A stretch of DNA of 64,000 nt from Sordaria brevicollis. Its lineage: Eukaryota; Ascomycota; Sordariomycetes; Sordariales; Sordariaceae. Below the pieces are notes generated by a model. The model made no database searches, had not been told where the DNA came from, and was given only the letters and a program-made list of their open reading frames with translations. The position numbers and the translations under genes were made by a program. How positions within the stretch are numbered: the first letter of the stretch is position 1; each line of letters opens with the position of its first letter. This document shows, piece after piece, positions 1 through 13,416 of the stretch. The DNA lies in the NCBI GenBank assembly GCA_033439795.1, contig JAUTDP010000010.1:806001-870000 (forward strand), in the 5' to 3' direction.

Positions 1-1954
1 TCCACCCTTGCCTTGGCTGTATTCTGAGAAGAAGGGGTTGCGCTCCGAGTTGGGGGTGTTCATGCTGTTAGAAGTTCTACCGCCACCGGCTGGGGGAGAC
101 CCCGCGTAGTTGTAATCCGTGCTGTTAAGTCGGCCCAAAGACTGGAACTCTCGCTCGCGGGGGCCCTTGTTGATGTTGCGTATCCGGTGCGCAAGGGACT
201 TCTTGCGCGCAAGACCGTTGGTAGTCAACTCCTGAGCAAGCTCGTCGTGGCGTTGCTGGATCGCGGTACGTGCAGCCGGCGTGCCCTCCAAGAAAGTCGA
301 CGTACCAAGACCCAAGGACTCATCACCGTGCATGGCACTGCCGCGGGAGGTAGGATCGAAAACAGGCAACTCATTCTTGGATGGGAGATTCTTATCCCTC
401 TGGGTCCAGTCTCTGTAGGCCTCGTCGTCGTGTTGACCCATGAACGTGGCATGATCGGGCCGGGGGTTCAAAGGTCCAGCACCACCAAGACTGTTGTTCA
501 GCGAGCCTTCGGGGAAGGCTTCCATAGGAGAAGGACGACGGCTTCCGTTCTTGTTCCGGTGGGGGTTGAGCGCATCGAATGGGCCATCGTGATGGAACAC
601 TGACATCATTTCGGTTAGTCTTGTAAAAGCAGAGGTAAGCATTCGGGCAACTCACTTCCGGTTCCATAAATGCTTGTGGCATCAAGCTGGTCGATAATGT
701 CGAGCTTGCGGTTGGTAGGCTTCTTCTCCTTGTTCTCGCGGTGACGACGCTCGCGCTCGCGCTCACGCCGCCTGGCATCACGGGCACGCTTCTCTCTCTC
801 ATCCTCGGTCAAGTCAAGAATAGACGTATCCGAGTTCCTGCGCGGGCGCCTCTCGGTTCTTCGCTGCTGCGGGGGAGAGTCAAGGTCGATGAGTGTGCCG
901 CTGTTACCAGTTCCCCTTGTCTTCCTAGCACGAAGGTCTTCCTCTTGAGAACGAGACGGGCGATGGGCGGGAGGAGGTCCTCTGGGCTTGGCATTCTCAC
1001 GTCCTGCTGGGGGAGGGACAGGTCGGCGGGCTGCGGGCGGCGGCGGCGGCGGCTTTGAGCCAGATGGCCTGTCATCGAGGGTGAGAGAGGCCTATGCAAT
1101 GATAAGTGTCAGTCAATCGGTACGACATCAATGACACCCATCAAATGAGCGTTTGTGACTTGTTACAGCCGCGCGTGTTGGAGAAGACCTACAAAGATGT
1201 CCTCGGCCGTGGCGGACGGCTTCCTTCCAAAGCCAGACATTGTGTCGGAAACTGATCGGTTGGTTTGTGAAGTTGGACGAGCGTTGTTGGCAGCTCCAAT
1301 GTCGAGAAAAGGGTTTCGCGAAGTAGGTCTCGGAGGGGGATCGTCGAATGGAGAAACGAGAGGACCTGAAGTGGTGGGAGAGGCACGGTCACGGTTGCGG
1401 AAAGGATTGTTGGAATTGAGCGACAAGCCAGCAGACCGCTGATCTAAATCCCAAGTCAGGGGAAGAACCCAAAGCGTCAGCAAGTCGTCAAGCAAGGAAA
1501 GAAAAGCTTTAGAAAGGTGGGTTTGGGAGGCAGCGGCACCATGCATGCGAGTGACGCCTGTGATAGGGATATGAAACAGCAATCTCCTCTACATGACACA
1601 GCGGACTCAACGGCGGAGACGCACTGATAAGGTAGCGCCCAGGGCCAGCCAAGAGACCACTTAACGGCCAGGAACCCTCCTAATGGAACAAAGATGGACA
1701 AAAAACTGGGAAGTGGGAAAAGCGGCAACCTTTAGAACATGCCAATGGGTGGATCGGCCGTTTCTATTCTGCTGCAATTGAGGGGGGGCCGCTAAACAAA
1801 GCCATGCAAACGGGGGCCATGTGTTTGGGAAGGGGGCAGAAGGACCTAAGGGGGGAGCAGATCTTCCAGGGTCGGGTGCTGCTTTGTGGAAAGAAAAGAT
1901 ATAAAAAGGGAGACTTGGGAACTCACCATTCTGCTCCGACTGGAAAAACGCCAT
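1..1954 (-). CDS. Pal1-family cell morphology protein, 3' end cut by the window edge
   Basis: This reads as a Pal1 family protein, which in fission yeast sits at the cell cortex and endocytic sites and helps maintain cylindrical shape. Four coding exons can be placed on the minus strand: 1954-1927, 1443-1193, 1091-656 and 599 to the left edge, all with GT/AG borders and consistent phase, giving 438 codons before the edge. The diagnostic block spans the third intron: NRKLDIIDQLDATSIYGTG followed by MFHHDGPFDALNPHRNKNG. Ahead of it lies an NSNNPFRNR motif like the NPF motifs of endocytic adaptors, a proline-rich stretch and a charged RERERERR run. The first coding exon is only 28 nt (MAFFQSEQN plus one base) and was chosen because its ATG and GTGAGT donor join in frame to the second exon. 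The C-terminus is missing. Family assignment is firm; the exact first exon is inferred from splice signals. Confidence 0.88.
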
Positions 1955-4900
1955 GTTGGGCTAACTTTGTTGGTTTCGTGGGGATGGATTGCTGGAATGC
2001 AGTGTGTGGTCTGCACGTTCGTTCGCCTGGTGTCTCGAGATGGCCGGTTGTAGGTCTGAGCTACTATCAGGCAGGTCTGAGCAGGTGCCGTAAGGTGCCG
2101 TATCTGCTCCGGATGCGTGCTGCGGGATGCGGACGCGCGGTCTGTGATACCGTATGGGCGCTCTTAAAGTGTCTTGCGGTTCTGGGTTGCCGTGCCGTGG
2201 GCTCGCGTCATACCAGATAAGAAGCTCGGGTTGCGCACTTGGCTGCTTTGCAGAACGAAATGGACGAATTGCCGTGACGACGGACGGGTTGTGCCTGGCT
2301 AGGTAGAGATATAAAAGCAGCTGTAGGTAACAACCAACAGGTCAATCTCCAGTGCTCCGTTGGAACCTTGAATTAGCCAACGGCCGCGGGTTCCGACTGG
2401 ACTATGAGAGGTCTTGAAGGGCTGTGTTTTGCCACGCGACGCAACGCTGCCACAACCGGTGTGTGTAGTATATGTGCTTTTGTTAATTGGCGCTCGAAGC
2501 TTGAGAGCACTCGAACCCAATTATGCGATTGCGGGGGGAGTGTGGAGGTCTGGAGTGAAATGCCGTGGAGGATGCGGCTTCACTAGAAATATGCAAGCAC
2601 TGCTTTTCCCCGGATCGAATGCGATGGTGCTGCTCGATCGCGCTTCCTGTTTCTTTTTCTGATCCCGAAGTGGCCGTGGCCTACCGGTAGCGACACAAAC
2701 AACCTTTTCAAATGTCGATCCTTCTCTCCCTGTTGTTTCCGACTGTCCCTGGGGTTCCGAATCGGTCCCAGTGGTGTGACACGGGCGGGCGGTTGGCTTT
2801 GAGGGGTGCGAAGTGGTTGCGAAAAAGCGGAGGACTTGGGTCTCGGGTCGGCTGACCAACAGACTTGACTGACTGGAACTGCAAGATGACGGACGATGGG
2901 AGTGCGAAACTCGCTGTCTTTGCTCGAGGCTGAGCTGTGTGTTGGGTGCCTTTTTGCGGCGATTCACTCTCGCTGTGGAGCTGAGAGTAGGCGAGCTGTT
3001 TGGGAGTGGATGAGAGAAGGAGGGAGCGAGAATAGGAGTAGTATGTAAATTAGCTGGAGATGCTTCCTTTTCGTCGTCGACCGGCCAGGATCGATCGGTT
3101 GTCGCGGGGAATGGTAAGGTATGGTAGTATAAAGAAAGGTACTATGTCGCTGTGTGTAAGTACGGCGAAGATGTATACGGTGTGGTGCGAGGCCGTGGAC
3201 TGGACGCGAGATCAAGCACACAAAGAGAGTGCGAATATTCTTGACCCTTGTGGGAGTGGATGTTGTCCAAGTGACAAGCAGTCGGGAGCGCGAACAGAAG
3301 GACGGGAGAGGAAAAAAAGGGAGGACCGGAGCGAAGGGAAGGGATTCTGCTGGCGACAGGAGGAGTCGGGTCGATTTCCACTTTGGACTTTCCAGGCAGT
3401 GTGTCCCCAGTGTCTGTTCCCCAGTGAGGTGCAGTGGCAGTGGCAGTGGCAGGCAGCGGATTCCGGCGGGCAGAGGGGACGGGCAGGTGGGCGGCGAGCT
3501 ATTTCCACTTCCTCCCGTGGGCTCTTTGGAGAGGAACTGCAACTGCGAGCGATCCGAAAAAGGAGATTGCAACGGGAATCGACCGGCTCCTCTTGGAAAG
3601 TCCGGATTGGGTGGGCGCCAGACGCAGGGTTCCCGTGCCGGCTGTTACTTGATAGGTGGAGGCGGTGGGGATTCGCGAGAGGAGCGCAATGTGCAGTTTC
3701 CCCAGCCGAATTGCCAAAGGGTCTCGCTTGGTCTTTTTCAATGAATTCGGAAACAGGATGGAGGAAATTGATATTTCAGAGTGAACAAACAATCAGTGTA
3801 TTCCCAACGACGAGTAGAGTAGAGTTGAGTTGGGTTGAGGGTGGGAAACGCGGTACACGGATCACGGCAATCTGTATACCCAAGAGAAAGCGGATAGTCA
3901 CAGGCCACTTGAGGTTCCTTGCGTGGAGAGTCCCGTCGTGACAGGTGATCACGGGGTGTCGCGGTGATGATGTTGGTTGTCTTGATGTCTCCTCTTTAGA
4001 GATGCAGAGGGAGAAGGAAAAAAGATGACAATGACACCATTCAAAAAGCAGGAACCAGCCGGAGAAAAGAACAGATTCTGAAGAGTTAACACACTCTTTG
4101 TGCAACTCGAAACCTCCGGCTCCGCGAATGGAGGCAAACCGGGCAACTCTGGCTCTCAGTCGACGATGAGATCAATTTAGAGGAACATCTCCAAAAAAAA
4201 GGCCCCCAATGCGCGCTGTGCAGCGCCTCTTCATGCCTCGGTGGAGGTGGCTCTTTCGCCAGAAGCACTGCAGTGCACCTGGACTAAACCCCTTTTGGAG
4301 CATCTCCACACCTTGGCCTGCATGATCCATCTCGCCCTGGATTCCCCATCAATGTTCCATCGACGACGGGCCATCGACCTTGGGCCATCAAGCCACTGCA
4401 GGTCCTCTGCCGCTTTTTGCGCCCTGAAGTGCATCCTCTCCTTCATAGATCTTGCTCACGAGGGGCCACGAGGGCGGTCCCGCCTGGTTGACTAAAGTCG
4501 GCATTGCTCGACTCTCTGCCTGGCGAAAAGGCTCGGTTCTGAAATGACAACATCGTCATCTGTCAGAGAGAAATCTCTGATGATAGTGAGGAAAGAAAGA
4601 CGGGACGGGATGAACTTACACAGTCCCTGGCGTTCGTCGCTAACTCCAAACTCGGGCTCTGTGAGTGGTCAGCCCCACAACCGGTGCCGGTCGCAATGAA
4701 AAACACCACTCGAGCAATAAAACCTAAAGAGAGCAGGCCCCTTCAACGTGGAATAAGGTTAGATAGGACGTTTCCAAACTGGGGATCCCGTTTTTTTCTC
4801 TCTCCACGACATCATATTGAAAGAGTGTTACTTCGCTCAAAAGCCACATGTCCTCCGTTCAGTCATCCGAAGCCCGAACAATATCCAGAACTGACTGACT

Positions 4901-7378
4901 GCCAGTGTTTCAACACGCGCGCATCACCCGACAGAACACCTTCCTGCGGTGGTGATGCTTTGTGAAAATCACCAACCTGAATATCCCCCCGCAATTGCCG
5001 ACTCCACGTGAAGGGAAGGAAAAGGAATGTGATGAGCAAGCCAGCGAGCTTTGCTTCTCTGGGCTCGTCTCAGTAATGAAGCTTCTCACCGTGGTAACGT
5101 GATGTACCATCTTGATGGGGTTTCCCTGGTTTCACGTTCGTAAAGAGAGGATCGATCCTCTGTGAAAAGGCCAGTTTGACGTTGATATCTCTTGAGGCGA
5201 AAACGCGCCCTTTAACTTGCTTCTACCTACATACTGACTGCAGAAAGTCTGCAAAGTCCCTTCATCAAGAACGCAATCAAAGACACAGCGAGTCCGGTAC
5301 CTTTGCACGAGTCCCAAAAAAATTGAGTTGACAAGAGGGACAAAAACCGGTGATCTCAACTCTCAAAAAAGATACCCCTGGACCCTTGAAAACGGGACCC
5401 CTGTACAATCATCCAATCCTACCCCGTATTTCCAGTGGCAGCATCCGAGAAAGAGTCCACCACTTGCACCAGCACGTATCTTATCAGCCGCCAATAAGGA
5501 ACCAGGGGTAAGAGGCAAAAGGAAATCAAATTCGGCTCGAAAAAAAAAGGGGTCAACCTTCTTTCTTCAACGAGGGTCCGCTCATTGTTCCTGGTGCCTG
5601 ACTCTTGTGGGGTGCATATGTATACTGTATATGAGAATCTGCATGCTCAGGTACAACAGGCGGTGATAATTCTTAGGGCGATGCATGCTACCTATGCTCC
5701 CGTGGTACGTACCTCGCAGCTCGCAGCGTTAGTTTTGCGCCGCCGCTCTTTCTTTCGACGTCGTCGTCTCCCGTTCGTCTTCTGTGCTTTCGTCAGAAAT
5801 CTGTGATGATGATGAGAACCGAATAGCGATGCACGTTTCCTACGGAATCTCCTGTCTGTTTAGCTTTCCTCAATGGCGGCCCGAAACCCGAGATCAAGGG
5901 CAGCACAAAGGCCATCCCATTTGGACATCGCACTTTGGTACTGCCTGTCACTCAAAAGACACTCGAGGAGAAATTAACAGGTAACATCTTCGTACGCCCA
6001 AAAGAGCTTCGACGATAACGTCCTTCAGATATAGGTAGGATTGTGGCTTTGTCCTTCTGTCTAGACTTCTCCGAGTTTGGATACCAAGCCCACAGTCGAG
6101 TCTCGGCTGGCGGAACTCGGAAGATTCGAGGGCTTGGGATCACAAGGGGGTCTCTCCGCGTTTAGCTTCGGTTACCTTATGAGGAATGCGTACGCCGTTG
6201 AGCACAGATATGTAGACGGATTTGGAAGTGTACGGATTAGACTCCTTCATGTCATTTGTGATACTCAAGGGGTTACCTCTAGATAGCTGTATGCTATACA
6301 CCAACACCAACCACTGACCATACATATGGCATCTTGCGAGTATTCAGTCCAAGGCTGGTTAACCTTCTACACGCAACGAATAAATAGAACGCACCCCAAC
6401 TCAATTGCTAGCAGAGCTCACGTGCATCTAAAGCTACCTAGGGTACTCTATCGGGCTTTACCATTGAACGGGAAAGTTGGTTAAAGTTATTTGATGACCC
6501 GTAGTTGTAACTTGTATAACACAGCATTTATCCCGAATAAACCAATAAACTGACATCATATAGCACCCCGGAGTGTACCACCTGTGTACTATGGAACACC
6601 AGAGTGTCCCTGATATCAGGTTTGACAGTAAGGAGGGAAGTGTCACTGAAGTGTATGTGCATATAGTCGTTTAAAAGGCGTTGGTCCTGGTGAGTATAGT
6701 TCGATCAAAATCATCACGGAGTATTTCGGGGGTGAAGAGATGAAGGGGAGTGTCTTACAGGACTCTGTTTATGTAAATCTGTGGTTAATAGTGAGGGGTT
6801 TTGGTGTTTACTAGCTAAAGAAAAGGTTCTTGGGTTAAATGGGAGGAAAAGGATGAACGAATGTAACAAAATTTCTTTCTCGCTCATATTTTTTAATAGG
6901 TGGAACGTCATCCTTGAGAAGAAAAGGCGAAGAATGTCTGAAACGAACCTCGAGCGATTGAGTATACTAGAGTGAAGAGAATGAAGTGAATGTTATAGCT
7001 GACTATGAAGACATATCTAGATATGAAAAAGAATACTAATAAACTACACATACGCCTTATAAGCTTCTCAACACCACCAAGATCCTGAAGAAATTAGCTA
7101 CCTATCTTTCACCGTATTATCCTCTCGTACCAGTCTGGCCTTCGTTCACCAAAATCATGATCATTGAGCAAATAATCCAATTGCTCACATAGTATAGTGA
7201 GATGGTGAGATCTGACATCCAACCCCCAAGGAATCCAGCTCAGTCCCTCATGATGTAGAAGCAAGGGACTCGACCAACACTGACAACAGTCCTAGATCAC
7301 TCATGGAGCGGGCAGTCAATCCTCGACCTGTGATCAATAGCATACAAGACCCTAGCATAAACTGCTTGCGAGGAAAAC

Positions 7379-7379
<1 letters not shown>
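1955..7379. other. Intergenic: upstream region of the Pal1 gene, no gene seen
   Basis: This stretch begins the roughly 11.5-kb gap between the divergently transcribed Pal1 and ck-1a genes. The first 2-3 kb are GC-rich and contain overlapping open frames on both strands (for example 3060-3941 plus and 2964-3572 minus) rich in R, S, P and G, with no recognisable domain and no supporting splice pattern. It probably holds the Pal1 promoter and 5' UTR. From about 6 kb onward the sequence becomes more AT-rich and open frames are short. Confidence 0.5.

Positions 7380-7434
<55 letters not shown>
7380..7434 (+). repeat. Uninterrupted poly(A) tract of 55 nt
   Basis: Fifty-five consecutive A residues, followed by an A-rich tail (gaaagaaaatcc). 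It is by far the longest homopolymer in the window. It could be a slippage-expanded tract or the 3' tail of a retroposed sequence inserted in the plus orientation. I could not identify a parent sequence immediately upstream nor a clear target-site duplication. Confidence 0.97.
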
Positions 7435-7436
<2 letters not shown>

Positions 7437-10400
7437 AAGAAAATCCGAACATAAAGCCCAGGGCAAATCCTTTTCAGCGCGTGATTAGACACTAACACGT
7501 TGTGACAGACCAGGAGTCTGAAAGCACTGTTCCATTTACCTTCGATATTGTATCTGAATAAGAGCACCGAACTATGCGGCCGTAGACAGAGACGGCGACC
7601 TCAATGGACACTCAGTGTTGTAGTCAATATCAACTGATAGAAGCTTGCTTACACATGCTGACTGGGTAACTTCGACCGCATTCCTACCAGCTGAAGTCAG
7701 ATCTGAGGTGCGTAAGTAAGTACCTTCCGAGCACCAGTCCTCTGAGAGGATGCATGATCATGGGTGAGGTTAGTGCCTTTGAAGATGGCATGCTGATTAG
7801 GTCACTAATGGGGAATGATCCGAGGGAGCACTCCATCTCGTCACCACCCCTGATAGTGATCCAGTTGTTATACCTACCATCCGACTTAATGTACTGTCTT
7901 CACCAGAACCATATATTCATTCCTGAGGTTCCCTGACAGAGTGTCCTGCCACTCTTACCTTGAAGAAGTAGACATCAGTCCAAGAAACTTCTTGATGCCC
8001 CCAGCCTGCAGTGTCCCAGGTAGTCATCATCCCGCTTCATGGGGCTTTAATCGCCAGTGTCAAGTTTGATAATGAGCATAGCAAAAATGCCATCTCTCCC
8101 ATGGCGTGTATCAAGTCCAGGGTACTTCCCGTCCGTCACAGGAATCTGTCATCCCTGACGCCATCCCGCACATCCCTTCCATGTCGATATCCAGGTTCTT
8201 TCGGTACATCTGCCGTCTTGGCGCTTGCCTCTTTTATTACAGGCAAGTGCTGGATTCCATGCACTACAATGCTGTACGTAGTATTTACCATAATTTTGGA
8301 GATCGCCATGAATAGTCGGGGGTATCTCTAGGTACGTGCTTGAACATGTTTCCAGAAGCTTTCCAGAGCACAATGATAAGGCTGATTAGGCTGTATTCTA
8401 AACACTAACCGGGCAGTTCTTGAACGAAACCGTCAGGCTGGGGCTAGTGCTCAATAGTACTACAACACTGGTAGTGACTAGTATATATGACCAGAGATGA
8501 CTTATGTTGGATACAGATTTAAGGGTAGATAGGTGAGTATACGTCGCGGTCGCTTCTTCCTTGTACCTGTTACCTCGTAAAGGTCAGTGTCTGACAAAGA
8601 GTCATGTACGAGGACACTCGAAGATATCTAAATGTCTCGTTATCCTATGAGTATATGGATATGTTTTTCTGATAACGGTGGGTAACGGACAGGATTTGCT
8701 TACCCGTTGTCGTCGTTAGGCAGGTATTAGTGATGTCTCACCATGCTCGCCGACATTGTTGCTGCTCGTACCCAGATATTGATGTTTTGTCTTGTTCCTC
8801 CAGGATTGACGTTGAAGTTGTTCTCCCACTTACAGCACACAGGTTCAACACAATTGACCATTCTCGTTGGCCAGTATCACGGAGTTTAACTTCCTTTCTG
8901 CCTTGCTATTTGAGCGAAAGCTACTTCCACATGGCTTTTCTTAGCCAATCACAAATTTGTCGCGTGCCACGACAGTTTTGTATCAAAAAAACCGTCAGCT
9001 GATGGGGTAAAGAATCTCTCCAACGGTGCCCTGGTCTTCATTTGTTCTACAAAAGCAAGGAAGCTTGAAACGGGGAATGATCGGCAGGTGTCGAAACTGC
9101 AAGGCAACGGCGTTTTTGTCCGTTGGTGATTGGGAAGGCCGAAGAGTTTCGCAGTGTACTTTTACCAACCAGGCCAACAAACACCTGCCATACGGGATGG
9201 TAGATCTTCCGTGAAGTGTGTTGTTTTAAAAGTCTCCGAAGCGGTTGTGTGGTGTAACAGTTGTTCCAAAAGCTTACGGTGAATCATTAGCGGGAGGTCG
9301 TGTCCGATTAAAATGTTGGTTTTTAGGTTGCTGAATCATCACAAGCGAGTAACAGCCTGATGGCTCTCACCGTTCGAGAGTATGAAGGAAGTGAAAATCT
9401 CTGTCGTGGTGAATCCCATCAATCTCGATCTTGTCTCGTGACGATAGACGTTGGATTTGTTCCTGGAGAAAAAAGTGTGCCCTGAAAATGCAACCGGGCA
9501 ACCTGGAACCGGCGATCTCGGAGATTGTGGAGGTTCTAGCCCATCAGCTCCCGACATATACAACCGCTGAAAAGACGTTTTTCAGAACCAAGACAAAAGA
9601 CGATCTAGAATGTGTCGGTAAAACGTTTAAACTGGTGTTACCACTCGTCTTGTCTGCACAAGCCGCTTCGTGCTTCCAAAATCGCGCGCATGCTATTTTC
9701 TTTGTCTCTTGCCGTTTCCGTATCCGTCTGTGAGAAGCTACCGAGTTAAACGCCTTGGATAGCAAGATAGATAGCATGGCAGGCATGGGTAAGGGTCGGT
9801 AATGGTTGCCGTTGCAGTTGGCGGTCAAGGCGGTGTAGCAATTTTGACGACGCTCATCTTGGAGATTTGATTCAAAAAAAAAGTTCGAAAATCAATGCCC
9901 CTCCAAACGGGCATGTCGTTTGATATTGATACTTTGGCAATCTGGGCATTGCTATGCGCAAGGATCAAGGCATGTGTTTGCCGCTTTCAAAGATCGAGCC
10001 ACGCGAAGTCAATGCTATCCTTGTCTTCCCCCTTGGGTCGCGTTTTGGGCACCAAAGCGGAGGCGAACCTCCAACGGACCTAACGCCGGCTCCATCCAGG
10101 CTGCCAGCCTCGGATGTATCCCGTAACTTGTCGGCTCACGGAGAGGTTTCATATGAGGCTTTTGATAGCCTCTGACATGTCCTGAATGGGAGTTCGTTCC
10201 TGCTGAGAAGAATTTTCCAAGGCTGCGGGCTGGAATGATGTAGGAAGAGGCTTGCTGAACAAGATTTTCTCCGACACCGCCTTGTAGTTGGAAGATAGTC
10301 TCTGCAAGGTCAGGGGAGGAGGTGAGGTTCCGGACACTGTCCTTGAAACGACCAGGTATCTCTCTAGCGCAGCAGAGTGCTTGATGCTTCACCGAACATG

Positions 10401-13400
10401 AGCAAGGGAAGGATATCTGTACTTTTCCGAGGTATTATATGTGAGGAATGCTTTTGTCCATATCAATGGTAGAGTTGGAGGTAATGACGATCATATCATA
10501 CCATCGTCGACAGCTTGTCGTCACAGAGGAGATGGCACTTTTGCGAGGGCAGTGAGACGCTGACATGGAGGGCTTGGCCTCTCAGCCGCGCCTAACCTCC
10601 TCTAAATATACGACACAGTGCGCCCTTTTTCGGTCCACCAGGGCCACCGGACCCGTGATCTTCGGCAGCGGGTTTTGATATTTTATATTGACAGCTCTCG
10701 GTGTACCAGCTGTCTCTCCGCAGGTTCTCGCTCTGCATGGGGATGGTTTCTGTGTACTGCGTAAGCGCCCGTCCACAACCGACGATATGGCTTGCCATGA
10801 CGGCTTTGATAGGCTCTCTTCCGGCTGCCAGTATTTGACGTGAGCTTCTTTGCATGTTTAGCACGGAACCCATGGAGTTCTTGTGAGGAAGCTTGCGTGA
10901 AGGGAGACGTTTGGGAAGAGCCCTTTTGTTCGCCATGTCCCAAGCTGTCGGGACGTCGGCCGTAGGGTAAGTAATGGGGCTTGCTTTATCTTTTGATATC
11001 GTTCGTGTTTGCGAAACTCTCCTGGGTTCCGCTGGCATCAGCCACCAACTGTCGTGATACTTCCTGGCGTACACCGACTACCGGTAGACCGAGCTTTGGT
11101 CCCTTTCGTCTGATAATAGTCTCTCAAGCATCACAATGATGAAGTCGTGAGGCGGGGCAAAGCGGAATATCGCTCCCTTTCTTGTCGGGTTTCACTGAGT
11201 AGCCGGAGAGCACCTGACTGTAGCAAAGTGCCGTTCTCTCCGAGGCTGATATCGGATGGGATCGATATGTCGCTTTTTTCTGAAGTCTTGCTCGCAATTG
11301 CTGTTGCAACGGATTCGTGGTTGTACATGAAGCTGAAGGGTATTGGGTGTACTATCGAAGGTTAACAGAGGTGAGGGGCTACCTACCCGCCAGTAAGAAT
11401 TGTTCAATTCTCGGAAAGCCAAACATCACCAAACTCTCAACACAATGAGAGAGAGCAGGCAGGACCACTCATCCATTTGGGCCCCGTCCAGTTTCTGCCT
11501 AACAAAAATGGATGAGGCTTCAATCTTTCGGCCGTGTATGGGTCAGTGTGTGTGCCTTCCCTCGTTGATGCGGTGCGGTCCTGCCCGCATTTTGCACCTT
11601 GCCTTGCCGCAGCGCGATTGCCTTGCCGGATGCCCCTCTCCACTGTCTTCCGCGGTCCTTCCTGCGCCCTCAAGTTCTTTCCTCCTTGTTCTTGCCTCGT
11701 TGGAGAACGAACCGCAAATCAGCAAATGATTTTATTTGTTTGAAAAAGGCAAGCGTGCATCAACAGGCCCTTTGGATGACAGTTGGACGTTTCCAAAAAG
11801 AAAAAGGGCGCGCCCAGAAACCACTCAACGCAACGAATATGGAAACTCCGCCCTTCAATCCGCCCAATGCCCTGATGCCCTGGCAGGTCGGAGACGCCAA
11901 AAGACGCCTGGCCCTTGCCTGTCCGACGGCGCTCCAGTCATTTTTCGCCATCTCACTCGCCTTGCTAGGACTTGCACTGTGTCCTGCTCATTGCTTGGCC
12001 CGCATTGTGGCACTGTGGATGGAGGATGGATGGAGGAGGTGGATCATGGGCAGCGATGGCTCCTTCTCTTCAGTTCGCCAGCTGGGTGACGCCAAGACCA
12101 TGATCAAAAGAGCGCGCGCTGGCTGGACCTGGTCACTTTTGGTCGACCTGGCGAGCCTGGCTGGCACTTGGCGTCGCTGGCCATTCATTCAGTCTCAAAT
12201 CCTGCCAGTCTGCCAGTCCCCTCCCCCAGGCCCCAAGGCCAGTCGGCTGCCCAGCCCAGACAGAGAAGTTGAAGTCCCAGTCGGTCCCAGTCACCAAACT
12301 GCCTCCTCCTCCCTTCTTCGCCAGTCTCGTTTCCCTCTTCCACATCGTCCTTTCCCTCGCCCCCCGTCTCACCACCGACGACCTAAAAATCCCCGGCGCC
12401 GACGACAACGGTAAGTCTCCATCCAAAGACCAAAACAATTTCTCGTTTTTCTTCCCGCACGCTGCACCATACATCAACACCAAAGCCCGTGCCCATCATC
12501 TTCTCGCTGCTGCACGCACGCTTCGTCTCGACTGCAATTTAACACATAGACACGTACAGATTGACTGCATTTCAGTTCGCCCCCCCGACGCTCTCCAACA
12601 TCAATAAGCAGGCCACTTCGGCACGCACGCACCCCCTCACGATTAATCATTACCAGCCCGGTCCCCGACGACCCCTAAGCCTCACCATCCGGTCTGCCAC
12701 GACCGTCTACAAAAGGAGAACACATCCCGCCGAAGAGTGAGTCAAAAATTCTATCATCATCTCCGTCAGTCGGGTCGTTGTCGTCCCCAACAAACGAAGG
12801 GAGGCTGCTGCAACGCTTTGCCGTGGTTCCACTCAGCTTCCGCCATGTATCGGTGAGCTGATTGTTGGCTCGCCCGCCAACGAATCTGCCCTTGCTGGCC
12901 GCCTTTTGCCCGCTGTTTACCTGGATGCGCACCTTCACCATCGGTCAACGACACCGACTTGATAGGTCGCCCAGCAGCCTCGACAGCCTGCTCAACATGG
13001 CATGGGGAACGACGTTGCCATCATGTTCACCAACATTATCGGCGTCTTCACGGCCACCATTGTACGCGTCCGTGTCGACATGGCTTCAATGGGCAGTGTT
13101 GCCATTGCCAACCATGTCGCTCAGAAACAGCCTTTCAAGGCAAACGCATGACGTGGACGTGTCTGTTGAGGTCACTGGAAATGTTTCCGTCATCCTTGCC
13201 AAATACTCCATGTTTCGGAATTGTCGAATCATCCATCATCGTGGCCGAAGCGGACGCAGACCTTCACAGAAACTCTTGGGACAACACCGACCTTTCTCGA
13301 CGGCTCAGCATTCGACATGATTACGTATGCATGTTTTAATGACTCTTTTACTGACTGCTCTCCACCGGGTACAGTTACTGATCTTCTGGGATTCGTCTTT

Positions 13401-13416
13401 CTCAACAACTGCAAAC
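7435..13416. other. Intergenic and probable long 5' leader of ck-1a
   Basis: No convincing gene is seen. The part from 7.4 to 11.4 kb has only short open frames. The part from about 11.5 kb to the ck-1a start is pyrimidine-rich, as expected for a fungal promoter and 5' UTR. A good splice donor (GGTAAGT, intron starting at 12411) and a branch-like CTGAC followed by TACAG at 13371-13374 suggest that the leader is spliced, but the pairing is not certain. A 160-codon frame (10592-11074, minus) and a 271-codon frame (11599-12414, plus) are open but resemble no family I know. Confidence 0.45.

Noticed and set aside
3060..3941. 293-codon frame in the GC-rich region upstream of the Pal1 gene
   Set aside because: R/G/S-rich, overlaps an equally open frame on the other strand, no domain, no biased codon use.
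8225..8248. Perfect 7-bp inverted repeat CTTGCCT...AGGCAAG
   Set aside because: Too short to distinguish from chance in a gap this long, with no neighbouring gene to terminate or regulate.
10592..11074. 160-codon minus-strand frame
   Set aside because: No recognisable motif, no plausible splice extension; kept only as an unassigned possibility.
11599..12414. 271-codon frame upstream of ck-1a
   Set aside because: Runs into the probable leader donor at 12411 and becomes S/P/R low-complexity; looks like a pyrimidine-rich 5' UTR.
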